Positions 8,978-19,470 of a stretch of 64,000 nucleotides of DNA are shown piece after piece. How positions within the stretch are numbered: the stretch's first letter is position 1; each line of letters opens with the position of its first letter. Under the pieces are notes generated by a model. The model worked only from the letters and a program-made list of their open reading frames with translations. It was not told the DNA's origin and searched no databases. Source of the stretch: Bacteriovorax stolpii (GTDB lineage: Bacteria > Bdellovibrionota > Bacteriovoracia > Bacteriovoracales > Bacteriovoracaceae); contig CAMCYI010000001.1 of the NCBI GenBank assembly GCA_945883845.1, forward strand, positions 1 through 64,000, in the 5' to 3' direction. Made by a program: the position numbers and the translations under genes.

Positions 8978-9817
8978 AAGTCCGGTCAATGACTGCCTGA
9001 GGAAGTTCAGGTAAGGCTTTCGGTATTTATCTACTTCATTATGAAGTTCGTGGTAGCCACCAGGAATCACTTTCAACTGGCAATTTTTTTCAATTTCCTT
9101 GAAATACTTCTGAATCATTTTGGGATGAACAAGTTCATCTTCAGTTCCCACTGAACAGAACAGCGGACACTCTGCTCTCAAGGGTCTCGAGAAAACATCC
9201 CTTGCCGTCCGGAGGATTTCGAGAAAAAGATGCGTATGAATTTTTAGCTCGTTGAGTTCATCTTTAACATAAGCTTCGTAAACTCTACTGTCGTGAGAAA
9301 GTCTGCGCAGATTGAGAAGTCCGGAAACTGGTACAGAGGGAAGTTTTTTAAGTGAGTCGTAAACAAGTTCCGGGGCGTGTGCAAACAAAGGTCCTTTGAA
9401 ACCAGGAGCAGCAACGGCCGGTGAAGAAAGATAAACTTTCTGAGGATAAAAATCTTTTGATGCCATATTTTGAAGATAAGCAGCAGTAATGAGTCCACCC
9501 ATCGAGTGCCCAAACAAACTGTAGTCAGTCATATTGAAATCTTTCTTCAGGAATTCGAGAATCGCCTGAAGATCCTTGAGGTAAATCTGAAAATCTTCAA
9601 CATAAACCCGTGGACCTCCACTCCGTCCATGTCCGCGCACATCATAAATGGCGATATTAAAATTCTGCGAGAAGAGTTTCAGCATGTATTCGTGACGGCC
9701 ACCATGCTCGCCAAGACCGTGGGTTACGATCAACCATTTGGAAGAGCCTGTTTCACGAATAAGGCACTTTAGAAGTGTTCCATCAAAGGAAGGAATGTCA
9801 CGGTACTCATTATTCAT
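8966..9817 (-). CDS. Alpha/beta hydrolase, monoacylglycerol-lipase-like
   Basis: A 283-residue cytoplasmic serine hydrolase of the S33/lysophospholipase group. The oxyanion motif HGLGEHGGR is near residue 33. The nucleophile elbow GHSMGG has Ser105. The acid is in GTEDELVHP (about residue 229), and the base is in GGYHELHNE (about 259). The DVRGHGRSGGPR motif is typical of monoacylglycerol lipases. It likely releases fatty acids from mono-acylated lipids. No signal peptide is seen. Confidence 0.85.
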   Translation of the reverse strand: MNNEYRDIPSFDGTLLKCLIRETGSSKWLIVTHGLGEHGGRHEYMLKLFSQNFNIAIYDVRGHGRSGGPRVYVEDFQIYLKDLQAILEFLKKDFNMTDYSLFGHSMGGLITAAYLQNMASKDFYPQKVYLSSPAVAAPGFKGPLFAHAPELVYDSLKKLPSVPVSGLLNLRRLSHDSRVYEAYVKDELNELKIHTHLFLEILRTARDVFSRPLRAECPLFCSVGTEDELVHPKMIQKYFKEIEKNCQLKVIPGGYHELHNEVDKYRKPYLNFLRQSLTGLSFE

Positions 9818-9848
9818 AAAAAACCCTTTCTGGAATGATAGCCTCTGC

Positions 9849-9854
9849 TATAAT
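9849..9854 (+). promoter_or_regulatory. Extended -10 promoter close to the start at 9863
   Basis: TGCTATAAT, a perfect -10 with the extended TGN, ends only 8 bases before the ATG at 9863. No good -35 is seen. Transcription from it would start at about 9861-9863 and give an mRNA with almost no leader. Confidence 0.35.
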
Positions 9855-9862
9855 CAGAGGAT

Positions 9863-10243
9863 ATGTATTGCCCGGTTTGTTTTCAAAACGCATTAAAGAT
9901 TAAGTCCAATGGGGTTATTAAACTCGCCTTTAATGGTAAGTCTCGGAACAATTCCCTTTTCACTTATAATCTCCAAAAAGAAACCCAAGAGCAACAACTC
10001 GTAAAACTTCGTGAGAAGGTTGTGGATTTTTTCAGCTTTTACGCTGAGTTCAATAACAAGACTCCGATTAAAACATTCGAAGCTTATTCGTGTGATTTTG
10101 TGTGCACGAATGGCTGCAAAATCGACATGAACACCAAGATCAATGTCGTGAGTGTGGTTTTCACAGCTCCCCTGGTCAAGGCCATGCTGGTTGAGGAAGG
10201 GAAAAAATTCGGGATTACGATCGAAGTTAACTTCAACAGTTAG
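9863..10243 (+). CDS. Hypothetical protein with CxxC motif
   Basis: A 126-residue protein I do not recognise. It begins with YCPVC, a zinc-ribbon-like pair, and a later pair (CDFVCTNGC, near residue 93) could complete a zinc site. The rest is predicted alpha and beta. No signal peptide or membrane segment is seen. It stands between a divergent lipase gene and a convergent lipoprotein gene, and its last 4 bases overlap the latter. A role in binding metal or nucleic acid is only a guess from the cysteines. Confidence 0.7.
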   Translation: MYCPVCFQNALKIKSNGVIKLAFNGKSRNNSLFTYNLQKETQEQQLVKLREKVVDFFSFYAEFNNKTPIKTFEAYSCDFVCTNGCKIDMNTKINVVSVVFTAPLVKAMLVEEGKKFGITIEVNFNS

Positions 10244-11307
10244 ATTGGTGTCTTCACTTTCATTTTGAATTCAATAAAGCCTTTTAAACGGAAAGTTTCC
10301 GGAACTTCATTTGCTTCCATGAAGGCGTCCAGTTTGACGGCGTTATCGGTAGAGATCAAATCAATCAGGCTGACTTCAGGAACTTTAAGATCCAGACACG
10401 TCTTTGGCGTACACTGCTCGATGAATGTCACTCCAAGTGAATCCAGGTTTTCGCGCTCCCTCGATATCACAACGTTGAAACTTTCTGAAACGACAGGATC
10501 TTTTTTCAGTTCAATCATCAACGTCTTGTTCAGTATGAAAATATGCTCAAAGAACTGACCCATCTCCGGATGGTCGAGGAGAAAGTTCTTCGTCTCGACA
10601 GGGCTCGTAGTCGTCGCAATGAAGATGTCTCCGTAATCCTGATTCCGAAGATAATCAGACGCGTGTTTTTTATCGTATTTCAAAATAAGCATCTCACGCG
10701 CCTTCTTTGGATTCGGCACTCTCGGATACAAGCTCTCACCAGGATTAGTTTTAAAATATCCCTGCAATTTTTTTTGCGTCTGCTTGTCGACTTTCTCTTC
10801 GAGGTTGAAGATCGGTCTCCAGTTCTGGCGATTTCCAATATGATGAGTACGGATCATGATCGCCATCTTGGAAAGGAAGTCGAAGTTCACATCTCCTTTC
10901 CCTTTAAAGATGCGCGTAAGCCAGTCGAAACGGCGGACACCCTGAGTGTGTGGCTCAATGTAAAAGAAAACTCTCTTGAGATGAATGTCCTTCAGGTAAT
11001 TGCGGGGAATTTCAGGAATGGGCTGAACCAGAGACATGGTTTTTTTCCCGGCCCCCAGACCCACACCGATGTTCATGAACGTGCGGGCAAACCCACTCAA
11101 AACCACTCCCAGATCCGGAACTTCAGAGGCGACCTCATCAATCTCAGTCAGAGGAATAAATGCTTCAGGGTAAATAAAAACTCCATCACCGTACTCCGTC
11201 GCCAGAGACTGGGATTTAGGGCCTCCCTTAATAACGCTCTTTTCTCCACTGCCGCAGGCAGAGAAAAGAAGGAGGGCCAAGGTGGTGAACAAAATGAGCT
11301 TCGTCAT
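10240..11307 (-). CDS. Lipoprotein of unknown function, 355 residues
   Basis: The N terminus is a lipoprotein signal: a hydrophobic core, then LLFSACGSG, with the lipidated Cys at about residue 18. The rest has no motif that I recognise. Its beginning (FIYPEAFIPLTEIDEV) and a segment near residue 220 (YGDIFIATTTSPVETKNFL) look globular. It is likely anchored in the outer membrane facing the periplasm. The barrel-type gene at 11469 lies divergently, with 160 bases between. Confidence 0.7.
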   Translation of the reverse strand: MTKLILFTTLALLLFSACGSGEKSVIKGGPKSQSLATEYGDGVFIYPEAFIPLTEIDEVASEVPDLGVVLSGFARTFMNIGVGLGAGKKTMSLVQPIPEIPRNYLKDIHLKRVFFYIEPHTQGVRRFDWLTRIFKGKGDVNFDFLSKMAIMIRTHHIGNRQNWRPIFNLEEKVDKQTQKKLQGYFKTNPGESLYPRVPNPKKAREMLILKYDKKHASDYLRNQDYGDIFIATTTSPVETKNFLLDHPEMGQFFEHIFILNKTLMIELKKDPVVSESFNVVISRERENLDSLGVTFIEQCTPKTCLDLKVPEVSLIDLISTDNAVKLDAFMEANEVPETFRLKGFIEFKMKVKTPI

Positions 11308-11468
11308 GGTTATAAGTGCCTGATTTTATGAAGACGATCGCATTATACTCAGAGTGTCTAAAAAAAAACAGGTCCGTTTACCTTTTTACACTGCACAGGG
11401 TCATTTCTCCAGTCTGAAGAAGATGCAGATTAGAATCTACTCATCGTTCAAGAAGAGGATATTTAGCA

Positions 11469-12677
11469 ATGAAGTTGGCACTCGTTTTACTAGCTATGTC
11501 GGTCTCAGGATGCGTGTTCGCGCAGACCTGGAAAACTTTGCCAAAAGGTGTCCGCATTGTTGGTTACAGAAATGTCACGACTTCTAAAATTGACTCCAAC
11601 TTTAACCAATTCCGTTCTGAGACTTCTCTCGGTGCTACTTTTAAAATCGACGGTGCTACTCTCAATAATCTCAGCGGAAATTTTTTAAATCCCTCGAACA
11701 TTGATCCGGATGCCGTTAAAGCTCTTACTGTCGGCGAATACGCAGTTGATGCTTCTGCGCAGGCCAATGTTCACGGAAGTGGTATTGGCTACGGTCTCAC
11801 TGACCGGGTGATGTTCTACGCTGAGCTGGCCTTCTACAATGCCAACGTGAATGCTAATCTCAAGCGCACCAGAGGGAACTCTTATAAGAAAGTCGCCGAC
11901 TTGCTCAGCCACAGCTCGGACCCTGCGATGCAGGCCCTCTCGGAAAACATCAACAGACTTCCTGACGTGAACGAAAAAACAATTCAATCTGTGATCACTG
12001 ATTACTACGGATATAAACCTATCGGGACCTGGCAGGGTTCAGGATATGGTGATCTTGAAACGGGCCTCATGTTCAACGTTCTGGATCGCTCGACATGGGG
12101 AGTTCTCCTCTACCCTGGTATCGTTCTTCCGACAGGGAGACAGGATGATCCGGATATCCTCCAGGACATGGGATTCGGCGACGGGCAGTTTGATGCATTC
12201 GGAGAAATGGCCACAGGATACATTTTCAATGATTACTTGAAAGTCGGAACGACGTTTCGTTATACCTACCAGCATCCGACAGATAAAAAACTCCGCGTTC
12301 AACAGGAGCGCGACTTCACGCTCTCGCGTGAGAGCGGCACTTTCAACGTGAAGTACGGAGACAAAATTAACTGGATGTTCAACTCTACATACTCGATCAA
12401 CGACTGGATCTCTGTCACTCCAGTTTACCGTTTCATGTACCAGATGCCATCGTCGTATAACTCTGATTTCGGCGACGCTAACAAGTACATGGCCTACAAC
12501 TCAGACAAGCAGGAACACCAGGTTCAGCTGACAACATCATTGTCGTCGATTACGCCTTTCCTGAAGAAGCAGTTTCTACTTCCAGCACAAATCAACTTTA
12601 ACGTCGTTCAGACCGTCGCAGGTAAAAACGTACCGAAAGCTAATCGCATCGAGTTTGAATTTAGAATGATTTTCTAG
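11469..12677 (+). CDS. Outer-membrane beta-barrel-like protein
   Basis: A 402-residue secreted protein. It has a signal peptide (LLAMSVSGCVFAQ), many alternating strands with aromatic girdle residues (for example YGLTDRVMFYAELAFYN), and a final strand RIEFEFRMIF ending in phenylalanine, the usual outer-membrane assembly signal. Segments such as WGVLLYPGIVLPTGR fit a barrel of the phenol-degradation/meta-pathway type, but this assignment is weak. AGAGGA about 9 bases upstream serves as ribosome site. It could be a pore or a structural protein. Confidence 0.7.
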   Translation: MKLALVLLAMSVSGCVFAQTWKTLPKGVRIVGYRNVTTSKIDSNFNQFRSETSLGATFKIDGATLNNLSGNFLNPSNIDPDAVKALTVGEYAVDASAQANVHGSGIGYGLTDRVMFYAELAFYNANVNANLKRTRGNSYKKVADLLSHSSDPAMQALSENINRLPDVNEKTIQSVITDYYGYKPIGTWQGSGYGDLETGLMFNVLDRSTWGVLLYPGIVLPTGRQDDPDILQDMGFGDGQFDAFGEMATGYIFNDYLKVGTTFRYTYQHPTDKKLRVQQERDFTLSRESGTFNVKYGDKINWMFNSTYSINDWISVTPVYRFMYQMPSSYNSDFGDANKYMAYNSDKQEHQVQLTTSLSSITPFLKKQFLLPAQINFNVVQTVAGKNVPKANRIEFEFRMIF

Positions 12678-12683
12678 AAAGAA

Positions 12684-13346
12684 CTAAAGAACGAGCTTGT
12701 AGCCTGTGCCCCAAACCGTCTCAATCCCAATATTGATCTTACTCATTTTCTTTCTAAGAGAGAAAATATGCACATCAATATTCCGCGAAGTCATTTCCAT
12801 GTCTTTTTCAAAATGGTTGATGAGCTCTTCGCGGGTACTGGCAACGTCAGGGTGCTTGTAGAGGTGGTGGAAAATCACAAATTCACGCGAGGTGAGATTA
12901 ACTGTAACCCCGTCCTTCATGATAGACTGAGCATCCGGAATGAGCTTCAATCCCACATTCATCAGGTTGTCTGAAAGAGAGAACACTTTTGAATACGCGT
13001 TCTCAATACGGACAAGAAGCTCGTCATAGTTAAACGGCTTCGTAATGTAATCATCGGCCCCACTCTGGAGACCTTCGATAATCTGATCCGGCTTATTATA
13101 GGCCGACATCACGAATACTGCCGAAAGCTTATCCTTAAGCCTGATCGTCTTCACAATATCGATTCCCTTGATGCCCGGCAGGTTCCAGTCAATCAGGTAG
13201 ACACTGTGATCCTGAGGCTCCTTGAAAGAAAAAAATTCTTCGGCCGAAGCAAATCCATGAACGATGAAGCCATTTTTCTCTAGAAGATACTTAAGGGCAC
13301 CAAGGATTTCACTTTCATCTTCAATTATAAAGACTGACTTTTTCAT
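12684..13346 (-). CDS. OmpR-family response regulator
   Basis: A 220-residue two-domain regulator. The receiver domain has the acidic pair (ED at 9-10), phospho-acceptor Asp53 in LIDWNLPG, and Lys103 in TKPF. The C-terminal winged helix of the OmpR type contains LTSREFVIFHHLYKHP and ends with VWGTGYKLVL. I chose the ATG at 13346 (AAGAGAG upstream) instead of the longer frame to 13397. No histidine kinase gene is adjacent, so it is an orphan in this window. It ends 7 bases from the convergent barrel gene. Confidence 0.9.
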   Translation of the reverse strand: MKKSVFIIEDESEILGALKYLLEKNGFIVHGFASAEEFFSFKEPQDHSVYLIDWNLPGIKGIDIVKTIRLKDKLSAVFVMSAYNKPDQIIEGLQSGADDYITKPFNYDELLVRIENAYSKVFSLSDNLMNVGLKLIPDAQSIMKDGVTVNLTSREFVIFHHLYKHPDVASTREELINHFEKDMEMTSRNIDVHIFSLRKKMSKINIGIETVWGTGYKLVL

Positions 13347-13608
13347 AAAAAACTCTCTTGCTAACCGACAACTGACGTCAATCACGTGTTGAATCATTCA
13401 AAACATTAGTTACATCTTACATAAACCTTTTCAGAATAGCGTTGAAAAAAGGAATTAAATCTTAAGAATTTTGATAACTTAAAGGATTAACCATTAAAAA
13501 GTTCTTAATCTAGGAAGAATGTTTTAGGAACACAGTCAATCGCAACTGCGGTGAGCTAGACTTTGTTTTGATAATTTTTTGAATTTGGGAAAAGGGCAAG
13601 AGTACAAA

Positions 13609-13684
13609 TGGTGGGCGTTGAGGGGATCGAACCCCCGACATCTACCTTGTAAGGGTAGCGCTCTCCCAGCTGAGCTAAACGCCC
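13609..13684 (-). tRNA. tRNA-Val (anticodon TAC)
   Basis: Complete cloverleaf on the minus strand: acceptor GGGCGTT with AACGCCC, D arm AGCTCAGCTGGGAGAGC, anticodon loop CTTACAA, T loop GGTTCGATCCC, and an encoded CCA. TAC reads GTA, so it is valine. Confidence 0.95.
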
Positions 13685-13762
13685 ATTTGTAATTGAGGAG
13701 CTCATATTATTGAGCAGCACTATTTCTGTCAATGAAAAGTGGCCCCTCACGAGCAAATTATT

Positions 13763-13954
13763 TTAAGAGAGTGGGCCGGAAGCTTTGATGTATTTAGCAG
13801 GAAGAGGATTTTCAAGATTGAGGTACTCCCACGAGTCACCTTTACGGACGCTGAACCATGTTTTCCCGTAGTCCGGTAGACTTTCGAGAGTGTAATTTTG
13901 CTCGATAAGTTGTTTCTTTTTTTCTTCGAGCTCTTTGACGTTGAACATGGACAT
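13763..13954 (-). CDS. Small hypothetical protein, 63 residues
   Basis: A small protein starting at the ATG at 13954 (AAGGA five bases upstream), with a possible second start two codons later. It begins with a charged helix (VKELEEKKKQLIEQNYTLE) and continues into a beta-like part. The family is not recognised. It lies between the lon terminator and tRNA-Val on the same strand. The ribosome site and codon pattern support it as a real gene. Confidence 0.6.
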   Translation of the reverse strand: MSMFNVKELEEKKKQLIEQNYTLESLPDYGKTWFSVRKGDSWEYLNLENPLPAKYIKASGPLS

Positions 13955-13980
13955 GAATTTCCTTGGGAAAAAATTTTGGC

Positions 13981-14012
13981 AAAAAAAAAGCCCGGCTACA
14001 AGAGCCGGGCTT
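13981..14012 (-). terminator. Intrinsic terminator of lon
   Basis: A ten-pair stem, AAGCCCGGCT and AGCCGGGCTT, with a five-base loop. Nine T follow in the minus direction. It lies 28 bases past the lon stop codon. Confidence 0.93.
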
Positions 14013-14039
14013 TGCATACTGAGACTGTTTGTACGTCTT

Positions 14040-16451
14040 TTAGTTCGCTACTTCAAGAGGAGCATCGCCATCGAGGACTTTGAGGGCACGTGCCTTCATG
14101 AACTCTTCCGGCTTCGTGAGATTCAGTGCCCAACGAAGAACTTCTTCAGCTTCCGTTACAGCGTGAATCGTCATGCCGTCTTTGATCTCATCAGGGATCT
14201 TCGCGATGTCTTTCTTGTTCTTCTCAGGAATGATCACCATTGTGATCCCGGCCTGTTTAGCAGCAAGAATTTTCTCTTTCAATCCACCGATCGGAAGCAC
14301 GCGGCCTCTGAGGGAGATTTCACCTGTCATCGCAACGTCCTGACGAACAGGAATGTTGGCAATAGCAGAAGTAAGAGCTGTTGCCATCGTGATACCTGCT
14401 GAAGGACCGTCTTTCGGAGTCGCTCCATCTGGTACGTGGATATGGATATCATTCTTAGAATACCACTCGTGATCTACACCGAGACGGCCTGAGATCGAGC
14501 GTACATATGAAAGAGCTGCAGATGCAGATTCTCTCATCACGTCTTTCAGGTTACCAGTGACCTGAATTTTTCCGTTACCAGGAACTGTCACAACTTCAAT
14601 GTGAAGAAGCTCACCGCCAACAGATGTCCAGGCAAGACCGTTAACGAGACCAACCTGAGGCTGGACTTCGATATTTGTGCGGTCATACTTCAGAGGGCCG
14701 AGATACTTATCAATCAACTTGTCAGTTATGTTGAACTTACGACCTTCCTTGATGTCTTCTGTCACAACTTCTGTCGCAATTTTGCGAGAGATTGTGTTCA
14801 TCAGACGCTCAAGTTCACGCACACCGGCTTCTTTCGTATAGCCGCGAACGATCGTTGAGAAGATTTTGTCGGTAACAGTCACAGGATAGTTTTTCAACCC
14901 GTGAGACTCGACAGCTTTCGGAAGAAGGTACTTCTTCGCGATCTGCATTTTTTCTTCCGGAGTGTATCCAGCGATGTGAATGATCTCCATACGGTCACGA
15001 AGAGGACCTGGGATCTGGCTAAGATCATTCGCTGTCATGATGAACATAACTTTTGAAAGATCGTATTCACACTCGATGTAATGATCTCCGAATGACTTGT
15101 TCTGACCTGGATCGAGAACTTCGAGCATTGCAGCCCCCGGATCTCCACGGAAGTCAGAAGACATTTTATCGATCTCATCGAGGAGGATAACTGGGTTAGA
15201 AGTTCCGGCTTTTTTCAAAGCATGGATGATTTTCCCCGGCATCGCACCTACGTATGTACGACGGTGACCACGAATCTCAGCTTCATCACGAACGCCACCG
15301 AGAGAAATACGAACGAATTTACGTCCGAGAGACTCTGCGAGGGATTTCGCAATCGATGTCTTACCTACTCCCGGAGGACCAGCGAGACAAAGCAGAGTTC
15401 CGCGAGTGTCGTCTTTAACGAGTGAACGTACAGCAAGATATTCAACGATACGTTCTTTCACATCAGTCAGACCGTAGTGATCGTTATCGAGGATCTCTTT
15501 CGCTTTCGCTACAGAGTTATCGTCATGAGTGTATTCTTCCCATGGAAGTGAAACCATCCAGTCGAGGTAGTTACGAACAACAGCTGCTTCAGCTGACATT
15601 GGTGACATGGACTTGAGCTTGCGAAGTTCTTTGTTCGCTTTCTCACGTGCCTCTTCCGGCATTTTCTTACCTTTGAGTTTTTCTTCGATCTCAGCAGAAT
15701 CAGATTTCTCATCACCTTTGTTGCCGAGTTCTTTCTGAATCGCATTCATCTGCTCATTCAGGTAGTACTCTTTCTGAGATTTTTCCATCTGCGTTTTCAC
15801 ACGTGAACGGATTCTCTTCTCAACGTTGATGATTTCGATTTCACCCTGCATCTTCTCGAGAAGAAGCTGGAGACGTGTATCAACGTTTGTAGCGTTGAGG
15901 ATGTCTTGCTTCTCAGGGATTTTCATCGTCAAGTGAGCAACGATGATATCTGCGAGGCGAGAAGGATCTGTGATTGAAGAGATTGACATCAACAGCTCAG
16001 GGGGAATGCGCTTATTGAGCTTCACGTACTGCTCGAAGATGCTCTTCACCGAGCGCATAGAAGCTTCTACTTCTACATCGCTGTCGATGATGTCTGCACA
16101 TTTATCAACCTCAGAGTAGTAACCATCATTCTCGCAACGGAAGTTTTTAATCTTCGCTCGGTACTTACCTTCGATGAGTACTTTGACAGTATTGTCCGGA
16201 AGCCTGAGCATCTGGATGATACTGACGACTGTGCCGATGTCGTAAACGTCTTCTCTCTCAGGATTCAACACCGAAGCGTCTTTCTGAGTTACGAGAAATA
16301 ATTCGTTTCCGTTTTTTGCGGCTTTTTCGAGGGCGGAGATGGACTTCTCACGACCTACAAACAATGGCACTACCATGTGTGGGAATATAATCACATCACG
16401 TAGTGGAAGGAGTGGGAAGTTGTTACCAGCTTCAGACTTCTTATCGGACAT
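14040..16451 (-). CDS. lon: ATP-dependent protease La
   Basis: A LonA protease of about 803 residues. The N-terminal substrate domain starts [20 protein letters not shown]. The Walker A is [14 protein letters not shown], the Walker B region is ILLDEIDKM, and the proteolytic motif [13 protein letters not shown] carries the catalytic serine (about residue 684), with the lysine about 40 residues on ([11 protein letters not shown]). It degrades damaged and regulatory proteins in the cytoplasm. The ATG at 16451 has the strong site AGGAGGTG just upstream; an in-frame start 42 bases earlier is rejected. It stands after clpX and clpP on the same strand but has its own terminator and a 142-base gap from clpX. 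Confidence 0.97.
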   Translation of the reverse strand: MSDKKSEAGNNFPLLPLRDVIIFPHMVVPLFVGREKSISALEKAAKNGNELFLVTQKDASVLNPEREDVYDIGTVVSIIQMLRLPDNTVKVLIEGKYRAKIKNFRCENDGYYSEVDKCADIIDSDVEVEASMRSVKSIFEQYVKLNKRIPPELLMSISSITDPSRLADIIVAHLTMKIPEKQDILNATNVDTRLQLLLEKMQGEIEIINVEKRIRSRVKTQMEKSQKEYYLNEQMNAIQKELGNKGDEKSDSAEIEEKLKGKKMPEEAREKANKELRKLKSMSPMSAEAAVVRNYLDWMVSLPWEEYTHDDNSVAKAKEILDNDHYGLTDVKERIVEYLAVRSLVKDDTRGTLLCLAGPPGVGKTSIAKSLAESLGRKFVRISLGGVRDEAEIRGHRRTYVGAMPGKIIHALKKAGTSNPVILLDEIDKMSSDFRGDPGAAMLEVLDPGQNKSFGDHYIECEYDLSKVMFIMTANDLSQIPGPLRDRMEIIHIAGYTPEEKMQIAKKYLLPKAVESHGLKNYPVTVTDKIFSTIVRGYTKEAGVRELERLMNTISRKIATEVVTEDIKEGRKFNITDKLIDKYLGPLKYDRTNIEVQPQVGLVNGLAWTSVGGELLHIEVVTVPGNGKIQVTGNLKDVMRESASAALSYVRSISGRLGVDHEWYSKNDIHIHVPDGATPKDGPSAGITMATALTSAIANIPVRQDVAMTGEISLRGRVLPIGGLKEKILAAKQAGITMVIIPEKNKKDIAKIPDEIKDGMTIHAVTEAEEVLRWALNLTKPEEFMKARALKVLDGDAPLEVAN

Positions 16452-16548
16452 AGCACCTCCTGCGCTCTTTCTGACTTCAGGTCTTTCAAACAAACCTCGT
16501 TCATGAGGTCTTAATTAAGTATCCCATGAATCCAACTTCATTTAATAG

Positions 16549-16581
16549 AAAAAAAACGCCCGGGAGTTTTTTTCCCGGGCG
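16549..16581 (-). terminator. Intrinsic terminator of clpX
   Basis: Stem CGCCCGGGA and TCCCGGGCG with a short loop, then a T-run in the minus direction at 16549-16556. It lies about 55 bases past the clpX stop codon and before lon, so lon is probably transcribed from its own promoter. Confidence 0.93.
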
Positions 16582-16635
16582 CTCTGTTTTGATCAATTTC
16601 TAATGTTTAGGACTGTAAGAATAATCGAGTTTTAA

Positions 16636-17952
16636 CTACGATGCGTTTTCAATTTTCTTGGCCGATTTGGCCCCAGCTTTGGCTTCTTGCTTCTTCTTGC
16701 GGTCACCTTCTTCGAGGACAGGCTTCCCTTCTCCCGTAATTGATTCTCTTGTAATGATACATTTTGCAATTTTATCATTCCCAGGAAGGTCGTACATCAC
16801 ATCCAACATAACTTGCTCAAGAATAGAACGAAGTCCGCGTGCACCTGTCTTACGTTTAAGAGCAGTTTTTGCCACTTCGAGGATCGCATCAGGATGGAAC
16901 TCGAGTTCAATGCCATCAAAGTCAAAAAGTTTTTGGTATTGCTTAATAACTGCGTTCTTCGGTTCAGTAAGAATTGATACCAGAGCGGCTTCATCCAGTT
17001 CTTCCAGCATCGCTGTAATAGGAAGACGTCCGATAAACTCAGGGATCAATCCGAATCTCACCAGATCTTCCGGCTCGATCGCTCCCATTTTCTCCATATG
17101 AGATTTTTCGTTTTTCTCATTGGTATTCATAGAAGTAAGTCCCACTGATTTCGACTTCGTCATACGCTTCTCAATAATCTTCTCGAGACCAACGAAGGCA
17201 CCGGCACAGATAAAGAGAATGTTACGTGTATCGACCTGGATGTATTCCTGCTGAGGATGCTTACGCCCGCCCTTAGGGGGAACGTTCGCCACAGATCCTT
17301 CAACGAGTTTCAGGAGAGCTTGCTGAACACCTTCGCCTGATACGTCACGAGTGATAGAAGGGTTTTCAGATTTACGTGCAATCTTATCGATCTCATCCAC
17401 GTATACGATCCCGCGCTGAGCACGCTCAACATCGAAATCACAATTCTGAAGGAGAGAAAGAATCACGTTCTCAACGTCCTCACCTACGTAACCAGCTTCA
17501 GTAAGAGTCGTCGCATCTGCGATAGCAAATGGAACGTTCAGATACTTCGCGAGTGACTGAGCGATGAGGGTCTTGCCTGATCCTGTTGGACCAGCGAGGA
17601 GAATGTTCGATTTCGCGAGCTCAACTTCATCACCTTCACGGGTAGATGACTTGTACGAAATACGTTTGTAATGGTTGTGAACAGCTACAGAAATAACTTT
17701 CTTAGCACGATCTTGTCCAATCACGTACTGATCAAGGTGCGCCTTGATCTCGTGTGGCTTGGGAACGTTATCAGTGCTTGTCTTCGCTACTGCTTTAACA
17801 GAGTCTTCGTAAATAATGTCATTACAAAGCTCAATACACTCGTCACAGATATACACACCTGGACCTGCGATCAGTTTCTTAACTTCTTTCTGTGTTTTAC
17901 CGCAGAAGTTACAGTTTAAACTTCCGTAAGTAGCACCTTTTTCTTTGCTCAT
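16636..17952 (-). CDS. clpX: ClpX unfoldase, ATP-binding subunit of ClpXP
   Basis: A 438-residue AAA+ unfoldase. The zinc-binding domain has Cys14, Cys17, Cys36 and Cys39. Walker A is GPTGSGKT (121-128), and Walker B is VYVDEIDKI. The pore-loop region and the sensor motif [11 protein letters not shown] are present. The loop that contacts ClpP reads KSVGLTS, with VGL at the place of the usual IGF tripeptide. It unfolds tagged proteins and feeds them to ClpP, encoded 24 bases upstream. The C-terminal Lys/Ala-rich tail is a bit longer than usual. Confidence 0.97.
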   Translation of the reverse strand: MSKEKGATYGSLNCNFCGKTQKEVKKLIAGPGVYICDECIELCNDIIYEDSVKAVAKTSTDNVPKPHEIKAHLDQYVIGQDRAKKVISVAVHNHYKRISYKSSTREGDEVELAKSNILLAGPTGSGKTLIAQSLAKYLNVPFAIADATTLTEAGYVGEDVENVILSLLQNCDFDVERAQRGIVYVDEIDKIARKSENPSITRDVSGEGVQQALLKLVEGSVANVPPKGGRKHPQQEYIQVDTRNILFICAGAFVGLEKIIEKRMTKSKSVGLTSMNTNEKNEKSHMEKMGAIEPEDLVRFGLIPEFIGRLPITAMLEELDEAALVSILTEPKNAVIKQYQKLFDFDGIELEFHPDAILEVAKTALKRKTGARGLRSILEQVMLDVMYDLPGNDKIAKCIITRESITGEGKPVLEEGDRKKKQEAKAGAKSAKKIENAS

Positions 17953-17976
17953 GTTGGCCTTTTTCTCTCGAGAACG

Positions 17977-18597
17977 TTATTTTTTAGCTACCGTCTTACC
18001 TTTAGGGATAATGATATTATCAATGAGTCCAAATTCTTTAGCACGGCCCGGGTCGAGATAATTATCGCGATCACACGCTCTTTCAACCTCATCGTATGTA
18101 CGACCGGTGTGCTTAACGTAAATATTGTTCAACTGTTTCTTAAGATCCAGAATTTCGCGTGCCTGAATCTCGATATCAGTCGCCTGACCGCGAGCTCCAC
18201 CAAGAGGCTGGTGAATCATGATGCGCGAGTGAGGCATTGAATAGCGGTGACCAGCTGTACCCGCCTGAAGCAGGAGCGAGCCCATAGAGGCCGCCATACC
18301 TACGCAGTACGTATAAACCGGGCATGTCACGTGCTGCATGAGATCGTAGATCCCAAGCCCTGCGTAGACGGATCCACCGGGTGAATTGATGTAAAAATGA
18401 ATGGGAGCTTCAGGATCAGACTGCTCGAGGAACAACATCTGCGCCACGAGGAGATTCGCGACAACGTCATTTACTTCTGTCCCGAGGAAAATAATCCTGT
18501 CGAGGAGAAGGCGTGAATAAATATCGTATTGTCTCTCGCCACGGGCGGTCTGTTCAATAACGATGGGATTGGGAATGTAACCCATAGGTGTTGTCAT
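17977..18597 (-). CDS. clpP: ClpP protease subunit
   Basis: A 206-residue serine protease with catalytic Ser104 (GMAASMGS), His129 (RIMIHQP) and an Asp in the CDRDNYLDP region. It forms the tetradecameric chamber for ClpX. The start ATG at 18597 has AAGGAT upstream. In many bacteria the trigger-factor gene tig lies just before clpP; here the 232 bases up to the divergent peroxiredoxin hold no tig, so the gene group starts with clpP. Confidence 0.97.
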   Translation of the reverse strand: MTTPMGYIPNPIVIEQTARGERQYDIYSRLLLDRIIFLGTEVNDVVANLLVAQMLFLEQSDPEAPIHFYINSPGGSVYAGLGIYDLMQHVTCPVYTYCVGMAASMGSLLLQAGTAGHRYSMPHSRIMIHQPLGGARGQATDIEIQAREILDLKKQLNNIYVKHTGRTYDEVERACDRDNYLDPGRAKEFGLIDNIIIPKGKTVAKK

Positions 18598-18829
18598 GAT
18601 GATCCTTTCCGAAACAATAATGGTTGATCTCTTTGTTCAGGCTTATCGGTAAAATGGCTCTTACTCTTGAGATTATTCTACTGAAAGTCGCTTAATGAAG
18701 AAGATAGGCACAGATGACCATAAATCAAGGTTTGGGAAACACCTTGTCTTGAATTATTCCGCTCCGGACCTTAGATTTGACCAACGTTTCAATTAAGAAA
18801 GCGCAATAAAAACCCCTTAGGAGTTACAA

Positions 18830-19414
18830 ATGGCACGTTTAGTTGGTAATCCGGCCCCATTTTTTAAAGCCGATGCTCTTGTTAATGGCGTAAATAAATC
18901 AGTCTCTCTCGATGACTACAAAGGTAAGTGGAAAGTTCTTTTCTTTTACCCTCTCGACTTCACTTTCGTGTGCCCTACAGAGATCATCGCGTACTCTGAT
19001 GCTGCTGATAAATTCAAAGCAATGAACTGCGAACTCCTCGCTTGTTCAGTGGATTCATTCTTCTCTCACCTTGCCTGGACGAAGCAGCCTCGTAATGAAG
19101 GCGGCCTCGGTGAAGTTAAATTCCCGATCATCGCTGACCTTGATAAAAAAGTGGCACGTGACTATGAAGTTCTTGTTAATGACGGCGTAGCTCTTCGTGG
19201 CCTCTTCATCATTGATGACAACAACATTGTTCAGCACTCGACGATCAACAACCTCTCTGTAGGTCGTTCTGTTGATGAAACTCTTCGTCTTGTTGAGGCC
19301 TACCAGTTCACAGCGAAGTCTGGCGAAGTATGCCCGGCAAACTGGAAGAAAGGTGCCGACACGATGAAACCAGATCCAACAGGATCAAAAACTTGGTTCA
19401 AAAAGAACGCTTAG
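18830..19414 (+). CDS. Typical 2-Cys peroxiredoxin, AhpC/Prx1 type
   Basis: A 194-residue peroxidase with the peroxidatic Cys48 in DFTFVCPTEI and the resolving Cys168 in GEVCPANW. The C-terminal end (KTWFKKNA) fits typical 2-Cys enzymes, which form ring decamers. It reduces hydrogen peroxide and alkyl hydroperoxides. GGAG precedes the ATG. No ahpF is nearby, so its reductant is likely thioredoxin. A good terminator follows. It is one of two peroxiredoxins in the window, the other being the H1-tailed Bcp type. Confidence 0.94.
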   Translation: MARLVGNPAPFFKADALVNGVNKSVSLDDYKGKWKVLFFYPLDFTFVCPTEIIAYSDAADKFKAMNCELLACSVDSFFSHLAWTKQPRNEGGLGEVKFPIIADLDKKVARDYEVLVNDGVALRGLFIIDDNNIVQHSTINNLSVGRSVDETLRLVEAYQFTAKSGEVCPANWKKGADTMKPDPTGSKTWFKKNA

Positions 19415-19445
19415 ATTACCTGATCAAATAGTTCAGTGACTTTCT

Positions 19446-19470
19446 GGGGGGCCACTTGGTCCCCCTTTTT
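19446..19470 (+). terminator. Intrinsic terminator of the peroxiredoxin gene
   Basis: Stem GGGGGGCC and GGTCCCCC with loop ACTT, followed by five T. It starts 31 bases after the stop codon. Confidence 0.9.
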
